Source of the DNA: an uncultured Bacteroides sp.
GTDB lineage: Bacteria > Bacteroidota > Bacteroidia > Bacteroidales > Bacteroidaceae
Assembly: GCF_958445495.1 (NCBI RefSeq)
Contig: NZ_CAUCSQ010000057.1
Location: forward strand, 1 to 26,272
Length of the DNA: 26,272 nt
Reading direction: 5' to 3'
Part shown: in pieces, positions 8,781 to 15,571 of the stretch
Numbering within the stretch: the stretch's first letter is position 1
Layout of the letters: each line of letters begins with the position of its first letter
Made by a program: the position numbers and the translations under genes
The notes under the pieces: generated by a model
Told to the model about the DNA's origin: nothing
The model's database searches: none
The model's input: only the letters and a program-made list of their open reading frames with translations

Positions 8781-10545
8781 TGGAGACCTCCTCTCCTATT
8801 GTCCAGCGGACAGACCGCTGGTATTCATTCCACATATTATTATAAATACCCTGTTTTTTCAGTAACTCACCATGCGTACCCTGTTCCGCAATCCTGCCTT
8901 TATCAATTACCAGAATATTATCGGCATCGACAATGCTCGAAAGGCGATGGGCAATCATCAATACGGTTTTCCCTTTCGTCAGTTCTTTCAGGGCCTCTTG
9001 AATCAAGTGTTCGTTTTCCGGGTCGGCGAAAGCGGTAGCTTCGTCCAGGATGATGACAGGCGCATTTTTAAGGATAGCGCGCGCCAATACGATTCGCTGC
9101 TGTTCTCCGCCGGAAAGGTAGGTTCCCTCAGTACCGATTTTCGTATCCAGCCCAAGCGGAAGTCTACTGATTATTTCCCTGCATCGTGCCATATCCACAG
9201 CCCGTTCCACCTCCTCCATCGTGGCATCCGGATTGCCGTACTTAATATTTTCAAGCAAGGATGTTTTAAACAATTTCGTATTCTGAAATACAAAAGAGAC
9301 ATGTTTCATCAATTCTTCGGGAGCAAGTTCTTTCACGTTTACCCCGCCTATCGATACTTCTCCTTCGGTGGCTTCCCAAAAACGGGGTACAAGACGGGCG
9401 ATTGTCGTCTTACCCCCGCCGGAAGCCCCGACAAGAGCCACTGTTTTCCCTTGCGGAATAACAAAACTGACGTTATCGACTGCCTTCTGCACAGCTCCCG
9501 GATAACAAAACGAAACCTTCTCAAACCGGATGCTAAAATCTTTCACAGGCTGCGGATTTTCCGTAACCGGCAAATATTCATAAGCAAGCAAATTTTCAAG
9601 CCGGCCAATCGCCTCACTCGCCTGTCCCAACGCCTGATCAAGATACATGCTCTTCATTATGCTCTGGGAAAACACCGGAGTAATCAGTACAAACAGAAAG
9701 AAATTGAGCAGGACCGAAGCATAATCTCCCGAATAGCCAATCAACAGAACGGCTAACGGCGCAAGAAAAAATACAAAACTATTGATGATGACAGTGTAGA
9801 GCGACATAGGCTTTTCCCACATCCGCGTATAACCGAATACCATCTTGTTATAGTTCATGATGCAACGATGGAAATTCTTGAAGGAATAAATCGTCTGCTG
9901 AAAAACCTTTACCACCGGGATACCTCTCACGTACTCCACAGCCTCCGTATTCATTTCTTCGAGAGAAGTCATGTAGTTTTTCATAAACTTTTGTCCTTCG
10001 GCATTCATCATGAATCCCATAACCAGCATAGCGATAACGACAGGAATTATACATGCCAGCCCCAATATCCAATCAAATACAAAAATAAGCACGGCCGCTA
10101 TCAGAGGCACTAAAAAAGTAGCGGCAAGGTCGGGCAACTGATGTGCCAGAAAACTATGAGTGACACTGGCGTTATCATCTATGATTTTACGAATACGCCC
10201 ACTGGTATTGACATCGAAAAATCCAAGAGGCATGTACGCAATCCGGCGCATTGCCTCCTTACGCAAATTCGATTCAACCCTGAAAGCCGCAAGATGCGAC
10301 GACATTAAAGCCGCAAAATAGAGAATCACGCTCATGACGGCCATTGCCACCGCCCACCAGGCATAAGCCACAACATTGCCGGAAGAAGTAATCTCCCCAT
10401 ACTTAAACAGTTCTTTCACAATCAGCCAAATAAGAACATAAGGCAACATGCCCGCCAAAGCGCTCAAAGCAGATAATACCATCGCAACAGGCAAAAGCAC
10501 TTTCCGCCGCCCCATGTAGTTTTGAAGTTTTTTCAGTGTACCCAT
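8773..10545 (-). CDS. ABC transporter half-molecule with FADPE D-loop (YbtP/IrtA-like), first of pair
   Basis: This is an exporter-fold ABC half-transporter of 590 residues, probably paired with the next gene. Membrane segments lie within residues about 15-300 and the ATPase domain starts near 338. Walker A is GASGGGKT (373-380), the Q-loop Q421, the signature LSGGE (478-482 region), Walker B VIILDE (497-502) and the switch histidine H533. The D-loop reads DEATAFADPENE (FADPE 506-510) instead of the usual SLD. I associate this variant with the siderophore-type group that includes YbtP and IrtA, whose members use an exporter fold but can import iron-siderophore. No siderophore-interacting reductase domain is fused. 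It is the first large gene of the operon and is preceded by the leader at 10631-10787. The chosen ATG gives a normal amphipathic N-terminus; the ATG five bases upstream is out of frame. Confidence 0.92.
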   Translation of the reverse strand: MGTLKKLQNYMGRRKVLLPVAMVLSALSALAGMLPYVLIWLIVKELFKYGEITSSGNVVAYAWWAVAMAVMSVILYFAALMSSHLAAFRVESNLRKEAMRRIAYMPLGFFDVNTSGRIRKIIDDNASVTHSFLAHQLPDLAATFLVPLIAAVLIFVFDWILGLACIIPVVIAMLVMGFMMNAEGQKFMKNYMTSLEEMNTEAVEYVRGIPVVKVFQQTIYSFKNFHRCIMNYNKMVFGYTRMWEKPMSLYTVIINSFVFFLAPLAVLLIGYSGDYASVLLNFFLFVLITPVFSQSIMKSMYLDQALGQASEAIGRLENLLAYEYLPVTENPQPVKDFSIRFEKVSFCYPGAVQKAVDNVSFVIPQGKTVALVGASGGGKTTIARLVPRFWEATEGEVSIGGVNVKELAPEELMKHVSFVFQNTKLFKTSLLENIKYGNPDATMEEVERAVDMARCREIISRLPLGLDTKIGTEGTYLSGGEQQRIVLARAILKNAPVIILDEATAFADPENEHLIQEALKELTKGKTVLMIAHRLSSIVDADNILVIDKGRIAEQGTHGELLKKQGIYNNMWNEYQRSVRWTIGEEVSND

Positions 10546-10565
10546 AACATACGATAATTACATAT

Positions 10566-10597
10566 TAAATTTAACAATCATTCAAACCGCCGGCAAT
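10566..10597 (-). promoter_or_regulatory. Possible second promoter for the ABC operon, after the terminator
   Basis: On the minus strand ATTG (10594-10597) is followed after exactly 20 bases by TAAATTTA (10566-10573), a 7 of 8 match to TAnnTTTG. It would start a transcript about 15 bases before the ABC ATG and bypass the upstream terminator. It competes with the attenuator reading of the leader. Confidence 0.4.
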
Positions 10598-10630
10598 CCC
10601 GTCAAAAAAGAACGATATTCCGATTTGTTC

Positions 10631-10665
10631 AAAAAAAGAGAGCTTATATTTCTATAAGCTCTCTT
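10631..10665 (-). terminator. Intrinsic terminator inside the ABC operon leader
   Basis: Read on the minus strand, a perfect 13-base-pair stem (arms 10653-10665 and 10636-10648) closes a GAAA tetraloop (10649-10652). The T-run covers 10631-10637, including the last bases of the stem. This is the strongest terminator in the window. It lies about 85 bases before the ABC start codon and about 270 bases after the hexosaminidase stop, which already has its own terminator. The stop codon of the 30-codon small ORF (TAA, 10644-10646) falls in its second arm. Confidence 0.85.
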
Positions 10666-10736
10666 CCTGTACAATCCGGTGCATATATACACCTTAATAT
10701 ATTAATGATTTCAACCGAATTCTTCCTCATTTGCAT
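10644..10736 (-). CDS. Putative 30-codon leader peptide or small protein
   Basis: This ATG-to-TAA frame of 30 codons starts about 14 bases after the expected transcription start of the promoter at 10756-10787. It has an AAAGGA Shine-Dalgarno-like site four bases before the ATG, which is notable because such sites are uncommon in Bacteroidetes. The peptide begins MQMRKNSVEI and ends GRELIEI. It has six isoleucines, four of them ATA codons, two cysteines (C16 and C22) and two AGG arginine codons. The last codons and the stop lie inside the terminator stem at 10636-10665, an arrangement typical of ribosome-controlled attenuators. I recognise no family. A frame this short can arise by chance, so translation is an inference. 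Confidence 0.5.
   Translation of the reverse strand: MQMRKNSVEIINILRCIYAPDCTGRELIEI
10678..10693 (-). other. Small hairpin just upstream of the leader terminator
   Basis: The sequence GGTGTATATATGCACC on the minus strand is almost self-complementary, with one G-T pair. It forms a short stem inside the small ORF, 12 bases before the terminator stem. It could be a pause hairpin or part of an alternative fold. I found no convincing antiterminator partner for the terminator arms. Confidence 0.35.
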
Positions 10737-10755
10737 AAGTTCCTTTATTTTTCCG

Positions 10756-10787
10756 CAAAGTTATGACTCCCGGACAAACCGGACAAT
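10756..10787 (-). promoter_or_regulatory. Sigma-ABfr promoter of the ABC operon leader
   Basis: On the minus strand ATTG (10784-10787) is followed by exactly 20 bases and then TAACTTTG (10756-10763), a full match to TAnnTTTG. The spacing equals that of the promoters at 25066-25097 and 26151-26182. The expected start point is near 10750. The transcript would run through the small ORF to the terminator at 10631, about 120 bases, or continue into the ABC genes. Confidence 0.7.
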
Positions 10788-10841
10788 ACCTAAAAATAAT
10801 GAATTCGAACATCGGACATGCTAAAAAAGGAATACGGACAC

Positions 10842-10880
10842 AAAAAAGCGGATAAGGACACATTCGCCCCTACCCGCTTT
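10842..10880 (-). terminator. Intrinsic terminator of the hexosaminidase gene
   Basis: On the minus strand a stem of about 14 pairs with three G-T pairs (arms 10867-10880 and 10845-10858) closes an eight-base loop. A T-run ends at 10842, six T in all counting the end of the stem. It lies about 50 bases after the hexosaminidase stop codon, so that gene is terminated before the ABC leader begins. Confidence 0.75.
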
Positions 10881-10932
10881 ATCAAACCCTAACCTTAATA
10901 TAATATATACCTACAGAAAAACAGTAGATTTA

Positions 10933-13239
10933 TTATTCATGTTTCAGCCATGTCGGAGGCAGAACCGTCCTTTTACCTTCCCCGTCGATTAATCCCATCT
11001 GCAAAGTCCCTCCGTTACAGTCGAAGTAACGAACCTCTATCGGATGCAATCCTGCTTTCAACGCTTTTTGGACGATAATCTCCACGGGCGAATGCGCCCC
11101 GTCATTGTCTCCCAGCAACTCACCGTCAAGCATCAGTGTACTGCCGTCGTCGGAAAGAAGGGTAAAGGTATAAATGCCGTCCGCCGGCACTTCCAGATAA
11201 CCGGTCAATACAAGCCCGATATCCCCTTTCACTTCCTGAGGAATAGATACGGAATCTACCACATATTCCCCCCGTACGGGAGCTGCATCAATATCCGCAC
11301 AAGAATCGCCCCGGAAATCATGCCATACGGCCTTTAATCCGGATTTCAATGCCAACGGAGCGGTTACCGCCCCGGCATAAGGGGCTTTCACATATCTGGT
11401 ACGCACCACATCCGAAGGAGAACCGTCCGGACGGAAAGTACGGAAAGTAAAATCCGTTGTCTCCGATACTTTCAAACTGCCGTCATAAAGGGCCGACTCG
11501 CCGGTCGGCATACTTCCGTCCGTCGTATAGCGGATTTCAATACCGGGCAAAGGACAAGTCAAATCAATTACGGCGTTGTCGATAAATGCATTTACTTTAT
11601 AAAATCCCTGCAAGTCAGGAACACGATAATTCACCTGCATTACATCCATCCGTTTAAACTGCGGAACCAACCGGCGATAGAACTCTTCAAGAGCGGGCCT
11701 TGCAGCCGGCTCCGTCCAGGCTATTTCACTCAACGCCCATAAACGGGGAACAATCATATATTCAAGACGTTTCATCGAAGGAATCCATTCAGCCCAGAGA
11801 TTGGCTTGTATCCCCCAAATATATCCCTGCTGTTCCGGCGATAACCTGTCGTCCCCGCAAGGGTCATACATCAGTATTTTCTTTATGGAATTCTGATCTT
11901 GCGCATAATCAAAATAGAAGAATTCGTTCGGGCAAGCAATGACTTTCTTTCCCTGCGCAGTAGCAGCAGGTACGGCATCTTTCGTCCAACTCCTCCACCA
12001 AGTAATAGCCGCATCCGAAGACAACCCGTCGGCAACCACCTCATCCCAGCCAATCATCTTCTTACCATTGGCAAGGAAGAACCCCTCCATATTGCGTACA
12101 AACCATGCCTGGAGTTCTTCTACCGAACCCAGTTTCTCCGCACGGATACGCTTCTGGCATTGAAGGCATTTTTTCCAGTTCGTTTTCTCCACTTCATCCC
12201 CTCCCAAATGTGCATATTCATAAGGGAAAAGTTCAAAGACTTCTTTGAACACATTCTTGCAAAACTCTAAAGTGGAATCTTTACCCGGACATATCGGAGA
12301 AGAAAACGTTTGCCCCCATCCTATCAGCCCGTCACAGGCCAAATCCGGATATTGCCCGATAGCCGCCAGGAAATGTCCCGGCATATCGATTTCGGGAATC
12401 ACGTCAATTCCCCTCTGTGCGGCATAAGCGACAATCTCTTTTATATCCTCCTGGGTATAATACCCACCATAAAGCGTATCTCCTTCTACAATCCTCAACT
12501 TATCTTCCGGAATCAAAAAATCCGTATTATCCTCTTCTTTCGCACGCGCCATACAGGTACGGTCATGGCTATTGAATTTTCTCCAGGCTCCCTTTTCCGT
12601 AAGCAGCGGATATTCTTTTATCTCGATACGCCATCCCTGGTCGTCACTCAAATGCCAATGAAATTTGTTCAGTTTATATAAAGACATCAAATCCAACACA
12701 TGTTTCACCTCTTCCTTATTCCAGAAATGACGGGACGCATCCAACATAAATCCGCGCCATTCAAAACGCGGGCTGTCTTCTATCTGCACGGCAGGAACGG
12801 AATAGGCCTGTTTCAACCCCGGTATCTCGATTTCGGCCGGCAACAGTTGCCGAAGACTGGCAATAGCAGAAACAATTCCGGAGTAATCCGACGCACCAAT
12901 CTCGATGGATTCAGCAGTCACCAACAACCTATAAGCCCCGGATTTCTTCCCGGTATCTTCCAATTTCAGATAAATATCCACCAGAGACGCATCATCAGTG
13001 ACTTCGACCGAAGACGAGATTACATTTCGAAGAATTTCCTGCAGATACCCGGCGGCCGGAAATAAAGACTGCTCGGAAACTCCAATCTTCATCTCATCCT
13101 TAAAAATAAAATGCCCCGGCTGTTCCTCCAGGCTGACGGGAGCAGGCAAAATGGCAATCTCCTGTTTGACAACCGGCGTGCAAGAAGACAAAATACAAAC
13201 TGATACAATCAGTAAAGAAGTTCTTAGTTTTTTAAACAT
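10933..13239 (-). CDS. Beta-N-acetylhexosaminidase, GH20, lipoprotein with PA14 domain
   Basis: This is an exo-acting beta-hexosaminidase that should release terminal GlcNAc or GalNAc from glycans by substrate-assisted catalysis, at the cell surface or in the periplasm. The 768-residue protein has a signal peptide with lipobox ILSSC (C20). An N-terminal GH20b domain covers about 25-150. The catalytic barrel starts with RFEWRGFMLDASRHF (158-172) and contains KFHWHLSDDQGWR, then HLGGDEVEKTNW with the D348-E349 catalytic pair, and later the WWRSW aromatic stretch. A chitobiase-type C-terminal beta domain (about 550-625) contains IRYTTDGSMPT. A PA14 domain follows (about 635-765), with DGIYTFTLLSDDGSTLMLDG. 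The domain set matches the large Bacteroides GH20 lipoproteins that act on host mucin-type glycans or chitobiose. It stands alone, with its own terminator and no SusCD partner next to it. Confidence 0.95.
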   Translation of the reverse strand: MFKKLRTSLLIVSVCILSSCTPVVKQEIAILPAPVSLEEQPGHFIFKDEMKIGVSEQSLFPAAGYLQEILRNVISSSVEVTDDASLVDIYLKLEDTGKKSGAYRLLVTAESIEIGASDYSGIVSAIASLRQLLPAEIEIPGLKQAYSVPAVQIEDSPRFEWRGFMLDASRHFWNKEEVKHVLDLMSLYKLNKFHWHLSDDQGWRIEIKEYPLLTEKGAWRKFNSHDRTCMARAKEEDNTDFLIPEDKLRIVEGDTLYGGYYTQEDIKEIVAYAAQRGIDVIPEIDMPGHFLAAIGQYPDLACDGLIGWGQTFSSPICPGKDSTLEFCKNVFKEVFELFPYEYAHLGGDEVEKTNWKKCLQCQKRIRAEKLGSVEELQAWFVRNMEGFFLANGKKMIGWDEVVADGLSSDAAITWWRSWTKDAVPAATAQGKKVIACPNEFFYFDYAQDQNSIKKILMYDPCGDDRLSPEQQGYIWGIQANLWAEWIPSMKRLEYMIVPRLWALSEIAWTEPAARPALEEFYRRLVPQFKRMDVMQVNYRVPDLQGFYKVNAFIDNAVIDLTCPLPGIEIRYTTDGSMPTGESALYDGSLKVSETTDFTFRTFRPDGSPSDVVRTRYVKAPYAGAVTAPLALKSGLKAVWHDFRGDSCADIDAAPVRGEYVVDSVSIPQEVKGDIGLVLTGYLEVPADGIYTFTLLSDDGSTLMLDGELLGDNDGAHSPVEIIVQKALKAGLHPIEVRYFDCNGGTLQMGLIDGEGKRTVLPPTWLKHE

Positions 13240-13468
13240 AAAGGTTAACTGTTTATAGGATTAATGCCTTGTTTTAATTGACTATCTATATATAATACAA
13301 CTAAAACCCGCAAACTACTAAAAAAGGAGAAAAGATTTTGCTAATTTATTGTATTTTTCCCCTGCGGGAACGAAAAAAAGACGCCGGAAAAGGATAAACG
13401 AATAGCAATAAATAGGTAATTATTGATTTTTGTCACCAATGTTACAACTATAATCCGCACCCGCATGT

Positions 13469-13476
13469 TATCTTTG
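13469..13476 (+). promoter_or_regulatory. Sigma-ABfr -7 element upstream of the YecH-like gene
   Basis: TATCTTTG is a full match to TAnnTTTG, 14 bases before the ATG at 13491. No TTG is present at the usual distance upstream, so only the -7 element is supported. Transcription would give a leader of only a few bases. Confidence 0.5.
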
Positions 13477-13490
13477 CAAAAAAATAAATT

Positions 13491-13724
13491 ATGGAACAAT
13501 TACATGCTCATGAAGTCCTCCACATGATGGAAGGAAACAGTTATTCCGAATCATCATTGAAAGAAGCCATTATCGAAAAATTCGGAAAACACCAACGTTT
13601 CTATGCCTGTTCCGCCGAGAATATGGATATTGACGAACTTATCGAATTTCTTAAAAGAAAAGGCAAGTTTATGCCTACGGATGAAGGATTTACCGTAGAT
13701 ATAACCAAAGTCTGCAACCACTGA
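13491..13724 (+). CDS. YecH family (DUF2492) small putative metal-binding protein
   Basis: This 77-residue protein matches the YecH/DUF2492 family as I remember it. The N-terminus reads HAHEVLHMMEG with H5, H7 and H11, the middle has RFYACSAENM with C40, DELIEFLKRKGKF follows, and the end is TKVCNH with C75 and H77. The His and Cys residues at both ends suggest a metal site; family annotation calls it probable metal-binding, and no biochemical function is established to my knowledge. It has no signal peptide and should be cytoplasmic. It stands alone, divergent from the hexosaminidase and convergent with the transporter gene, with a hairpin at 13742-13782 after it. Confidence 0.85.
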   Translation: MEQLHAHEVLHMMEGNSYSESSLKEAIIEKFGKHQRFYACSAENMDIDELIEFLKRKGKFMPTDEGFTVDITKVCNH

Positions 13725-13741
13725 TTCCGATTTGGATTGAC

Positions 13742-13782
13742 AACAGTTTCCATTTCAGAAATTTCTGGGAACGGAAACTGTT
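13742..13782. terminator. Hairpin between convergent genes, possible bidirectional terminator
   Basis: AACAGTTTCC (13742-13751) pairs perfectly with GGAAACTGTT (13773-13782). Inside it, CAGAAATTTCTG (13756-13767) is a perfect palindrome. It lies between the YecH-like gene (plus) and the transporter (minus). No T-run follows on either strand, as with the hairpin at 5905-5955. Confidence 0.5.
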
Positions 13783-13864
13783 ATCCTCACTCCTGCCTGT
13801 CCGGAAACCAACCTCCGGCCTGCCTCAATACCTCATCTTCATGGCCGGTCATTCCGCCAATACG

Positions 13865-15463
13865 TCAATATACGGCCGACGCTATAATTTGTATGAATAA
13901 GATAAGGAACACCATCGCAATCGGATAAACCGTTGCATAGGCCACACTGGGGATATTGCTGTCCACCATCGAATCAGCGGCAGCCAATCCCGGGGTACTG
14001 GTCATGCCGCCAGTTATGGTTCCCAACAAATCCAACAAACTGATTTTAAATACAAGGCGTCCGACAATCACTGCAATGAGCATCGGTATCAATGTTATCG
14101 CCGCTCCTACACCGAACATCAGCAAACCGCTTTCCTGAAAAGTCGCCACTAGATTCTTACCGGCGGAAGTACCGACTTCAGCTAAAAAAAGAAGCAAGCC
14201 CAACTGACGCAACAATTGGTTGGCAGGACCTGACATGGACCAGATAACAGGCCCCGTCTTACCCACTGCACTTAAAATAAGCGCCACCATCAACACTCCC
14301 CCGGTCAACCCCGGAGAGAACGAGAGGCTGTCGGAAAAAGAGATGTTTATTTTACCGAACAATACCCCCAGTACAATCCCCATCGCAATCGGGAAGAAAT
14401 CAGTATCCGAAAGTTTCTTCACGTTGTTCCCCAATAACCGGGCTACTCCTTTAAGCCCTTCTTTTTCACCGACAACCATCAGCTTATCACCGAATTTCAA
14501 AGCAAGTTCGGGAGACGGAGACAAATCAATGCCGCTCCGGCGGACACGGGTCACCGTACAACCAAAGTTTTTCTGCAAATTCAAATCGCCGAGCTGCTTG
14601 TTTATCATATCCTTCTTAGTCAACAATAGAGATTCAATCTCCTGTGTCCTGTCCAGAGGAAGCTCCCCCTCCTCCCGTTCGCCGACCAAGACTGCAAGTT
14701 GGTTCAATGATTCCTCACTACCTACCGCCTGTATATAATCCCCTTCATGCAATACGGTATGCGCAGTGGGAATGGATATGTTATTTTCATGTTTCAAGCG
14801 GGAGATGACCGCTCCTGTCATGCCGCGTGCATTAATCTGCATCAGACTACGGTTGAATACGCTCGGATTCGTAATACGGTAAATGCAAGTCGTCAGTTCG
14901 GGAAACTGTCCGCGACGCTCTATTTCCAGACGGCGGGCTTCCTTGTCCAAATCCACCCGCATCAGTTTCGGCAATAACTTGACGAACAGAATCACACCGA
15001 TAACTCCAAACGGATAAGCAATCCCGTAAGCGATGGAAGCCAGAGGCGAATTCGTACTGTCAATCGCCACTGCAAGCCCCGGCGTACTAGTCAACGCTCC
15101 GGCAATCAGCCCCACAACACTGGGAGTATCAATATCAAACGCATACTTCAGCCCGACAGCGGTGAGGCAGGCAGAACAAATGATAAGCATAGTGATGAGA
15201 ATCAAAGTTTTCCCTTTGCTGCGGAAGGAATCGAAAAATCCGGGTCCGGCCTGGATGCCGATGGTAAATATGAAAAGGACCAAGCCGAAATTCCCCAATT
15301 CTTTAGGAATGACAACACCAAAATGCCCGAAAAGAAGAGCGATGAAAATAACCGCCGACACATCAAGCGATAACCCCCTGATTTTAATTCTACCCAGCAT
15401 AAATCCTAATGCAACAATCAGGAAAAGAGAAAAATAAGAGGAATGCAACAAGTCAGTAAACAT
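13865..15463 (-). CDS. AspT/YidE/YbjL-type transporter with two TrkA-C domains
   Basis: This is a membrane transporter of the AAE family (aspartate-alanine exchanger, YidE/YbjL type), 532 residues. Five or six hydrophobic segments occupy residues 10-165, a soluble middle part runs from about 170 to 350, and further segments fill 355-531. The two membrane halves are duplicated: each contains TSTPGLA (125-131 and 488-494), the family hallmark. The middle holds two TrkA-C regulatory domains, about 190-265 and 285-350 (FGDKLMVVGEKEGL), which in other transporters bind small ligands. Such proteins exchange small organic acids or amino acids; the substrate here cannot be assigned. A weak promoter-like TATCTTCG (15492-15499, minus) lies about 30 bases upstream, abutting the terminator of the preceding operon, so the gene is probably transcribed alone. 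Confidence 0.93.
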   Translation of the reverse strand: MFTDLLHSSYFSLFLIVALGFMLGRIKIRGLSLDVSAVIFIALLFGHFGVVIPKELGNFGLVLFIFTIGIQAGPGFFDSFRSKGKTLILITMLIICSACLTAVGLKYAFDIDTPSVVGLIAGALTSTPGLAVAIDSTNSPLASIAYGIAYPFGVIGVILFVKLLPKLMRVDLDKEARRLEIERRGQFPELTTCIYRITNPSVFNRSLMQINARGMTGAVISRLKHENNISIPTAHTVLHEGDYIQAVGSEESLNQLAVLVGEREEGELPLDRTQEIESLLLTKKDMINKQLGDLNLQKNFGCTVTRVRRSGIDLSPSPELALKFGDKLMVVGEKEGLKGVARLLGNNVKKLSDTDFFPIAMGIVLGVLFGKINISFSDSLSFSPGLTGGVLMVALILSAVGKTGPVIWSMSGPANQLLRQLGLLLFLAEVGTSAGKNLVATFQESGLLMFGVGAAITLIPMLIAVIVGRLVFKISLLDLLGTITGGMTSTPGLAAADSMVDSNIPSVAYATVYPIAMVFLILFIQIIASAVY

Positions 15464-15501
15464 AAAAATAAAGATTAGTTAGTTAAGGGCGCGAAGATAC
15501 G

Positions 15502-15538
15502 AAAAAGTCTCCAGATGCACAGCATCACGGAGACTTTT
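15502..15538 (-). terminator. Intrinsic terminator after the SusCD-peptidase operon
   Basis: On the minus strand a perfect 10-base-pair stem (arms 15529-15538 and 15503-15512) encloses a second 5-pair stem (GATGC with GCATC) and is followed by a T-run ending at 15502. It lies 34 bases after the last gene of the operon and before the transporter start. Confidence 0.75.
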
Positions 15539-15571
15539 ATAAGTTCGACAACCCGAATTCCCCCTCACCGC

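Larger units (their letters stand above)
10546..10932 (-). other. Structured intergenic leader between hexosaminidase and the ABC operon
   Basis: This 387-base gap is densely organised on the minus strand. In transcription order it holds the hexosaminidase terminator (10842-10880), a strong promoter (10756-10787), a 30-codon small ORF with an AAAGGA site (10644-10736), an intrinsic terminator overlapping that ORF (10631-10665), a weaker second promoter match (10566-10597), and the ABC start codon. It should be read as one regulatory unit rather than a spacer. Confidence 0.7.

Noticed and set aside
8872..9756. 294-codon plus-strand frame antisense to the ABC gene
   Set aside because: Shadow of a strongly supported ABC transporter with all ATPase motifs.
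10933..15463. Hexosaminidase, YecH-like gene and transporter as one functional cluster
   Set aside because: They alternate in strand, have separate promoters or terminators, and share no obvious pathway.
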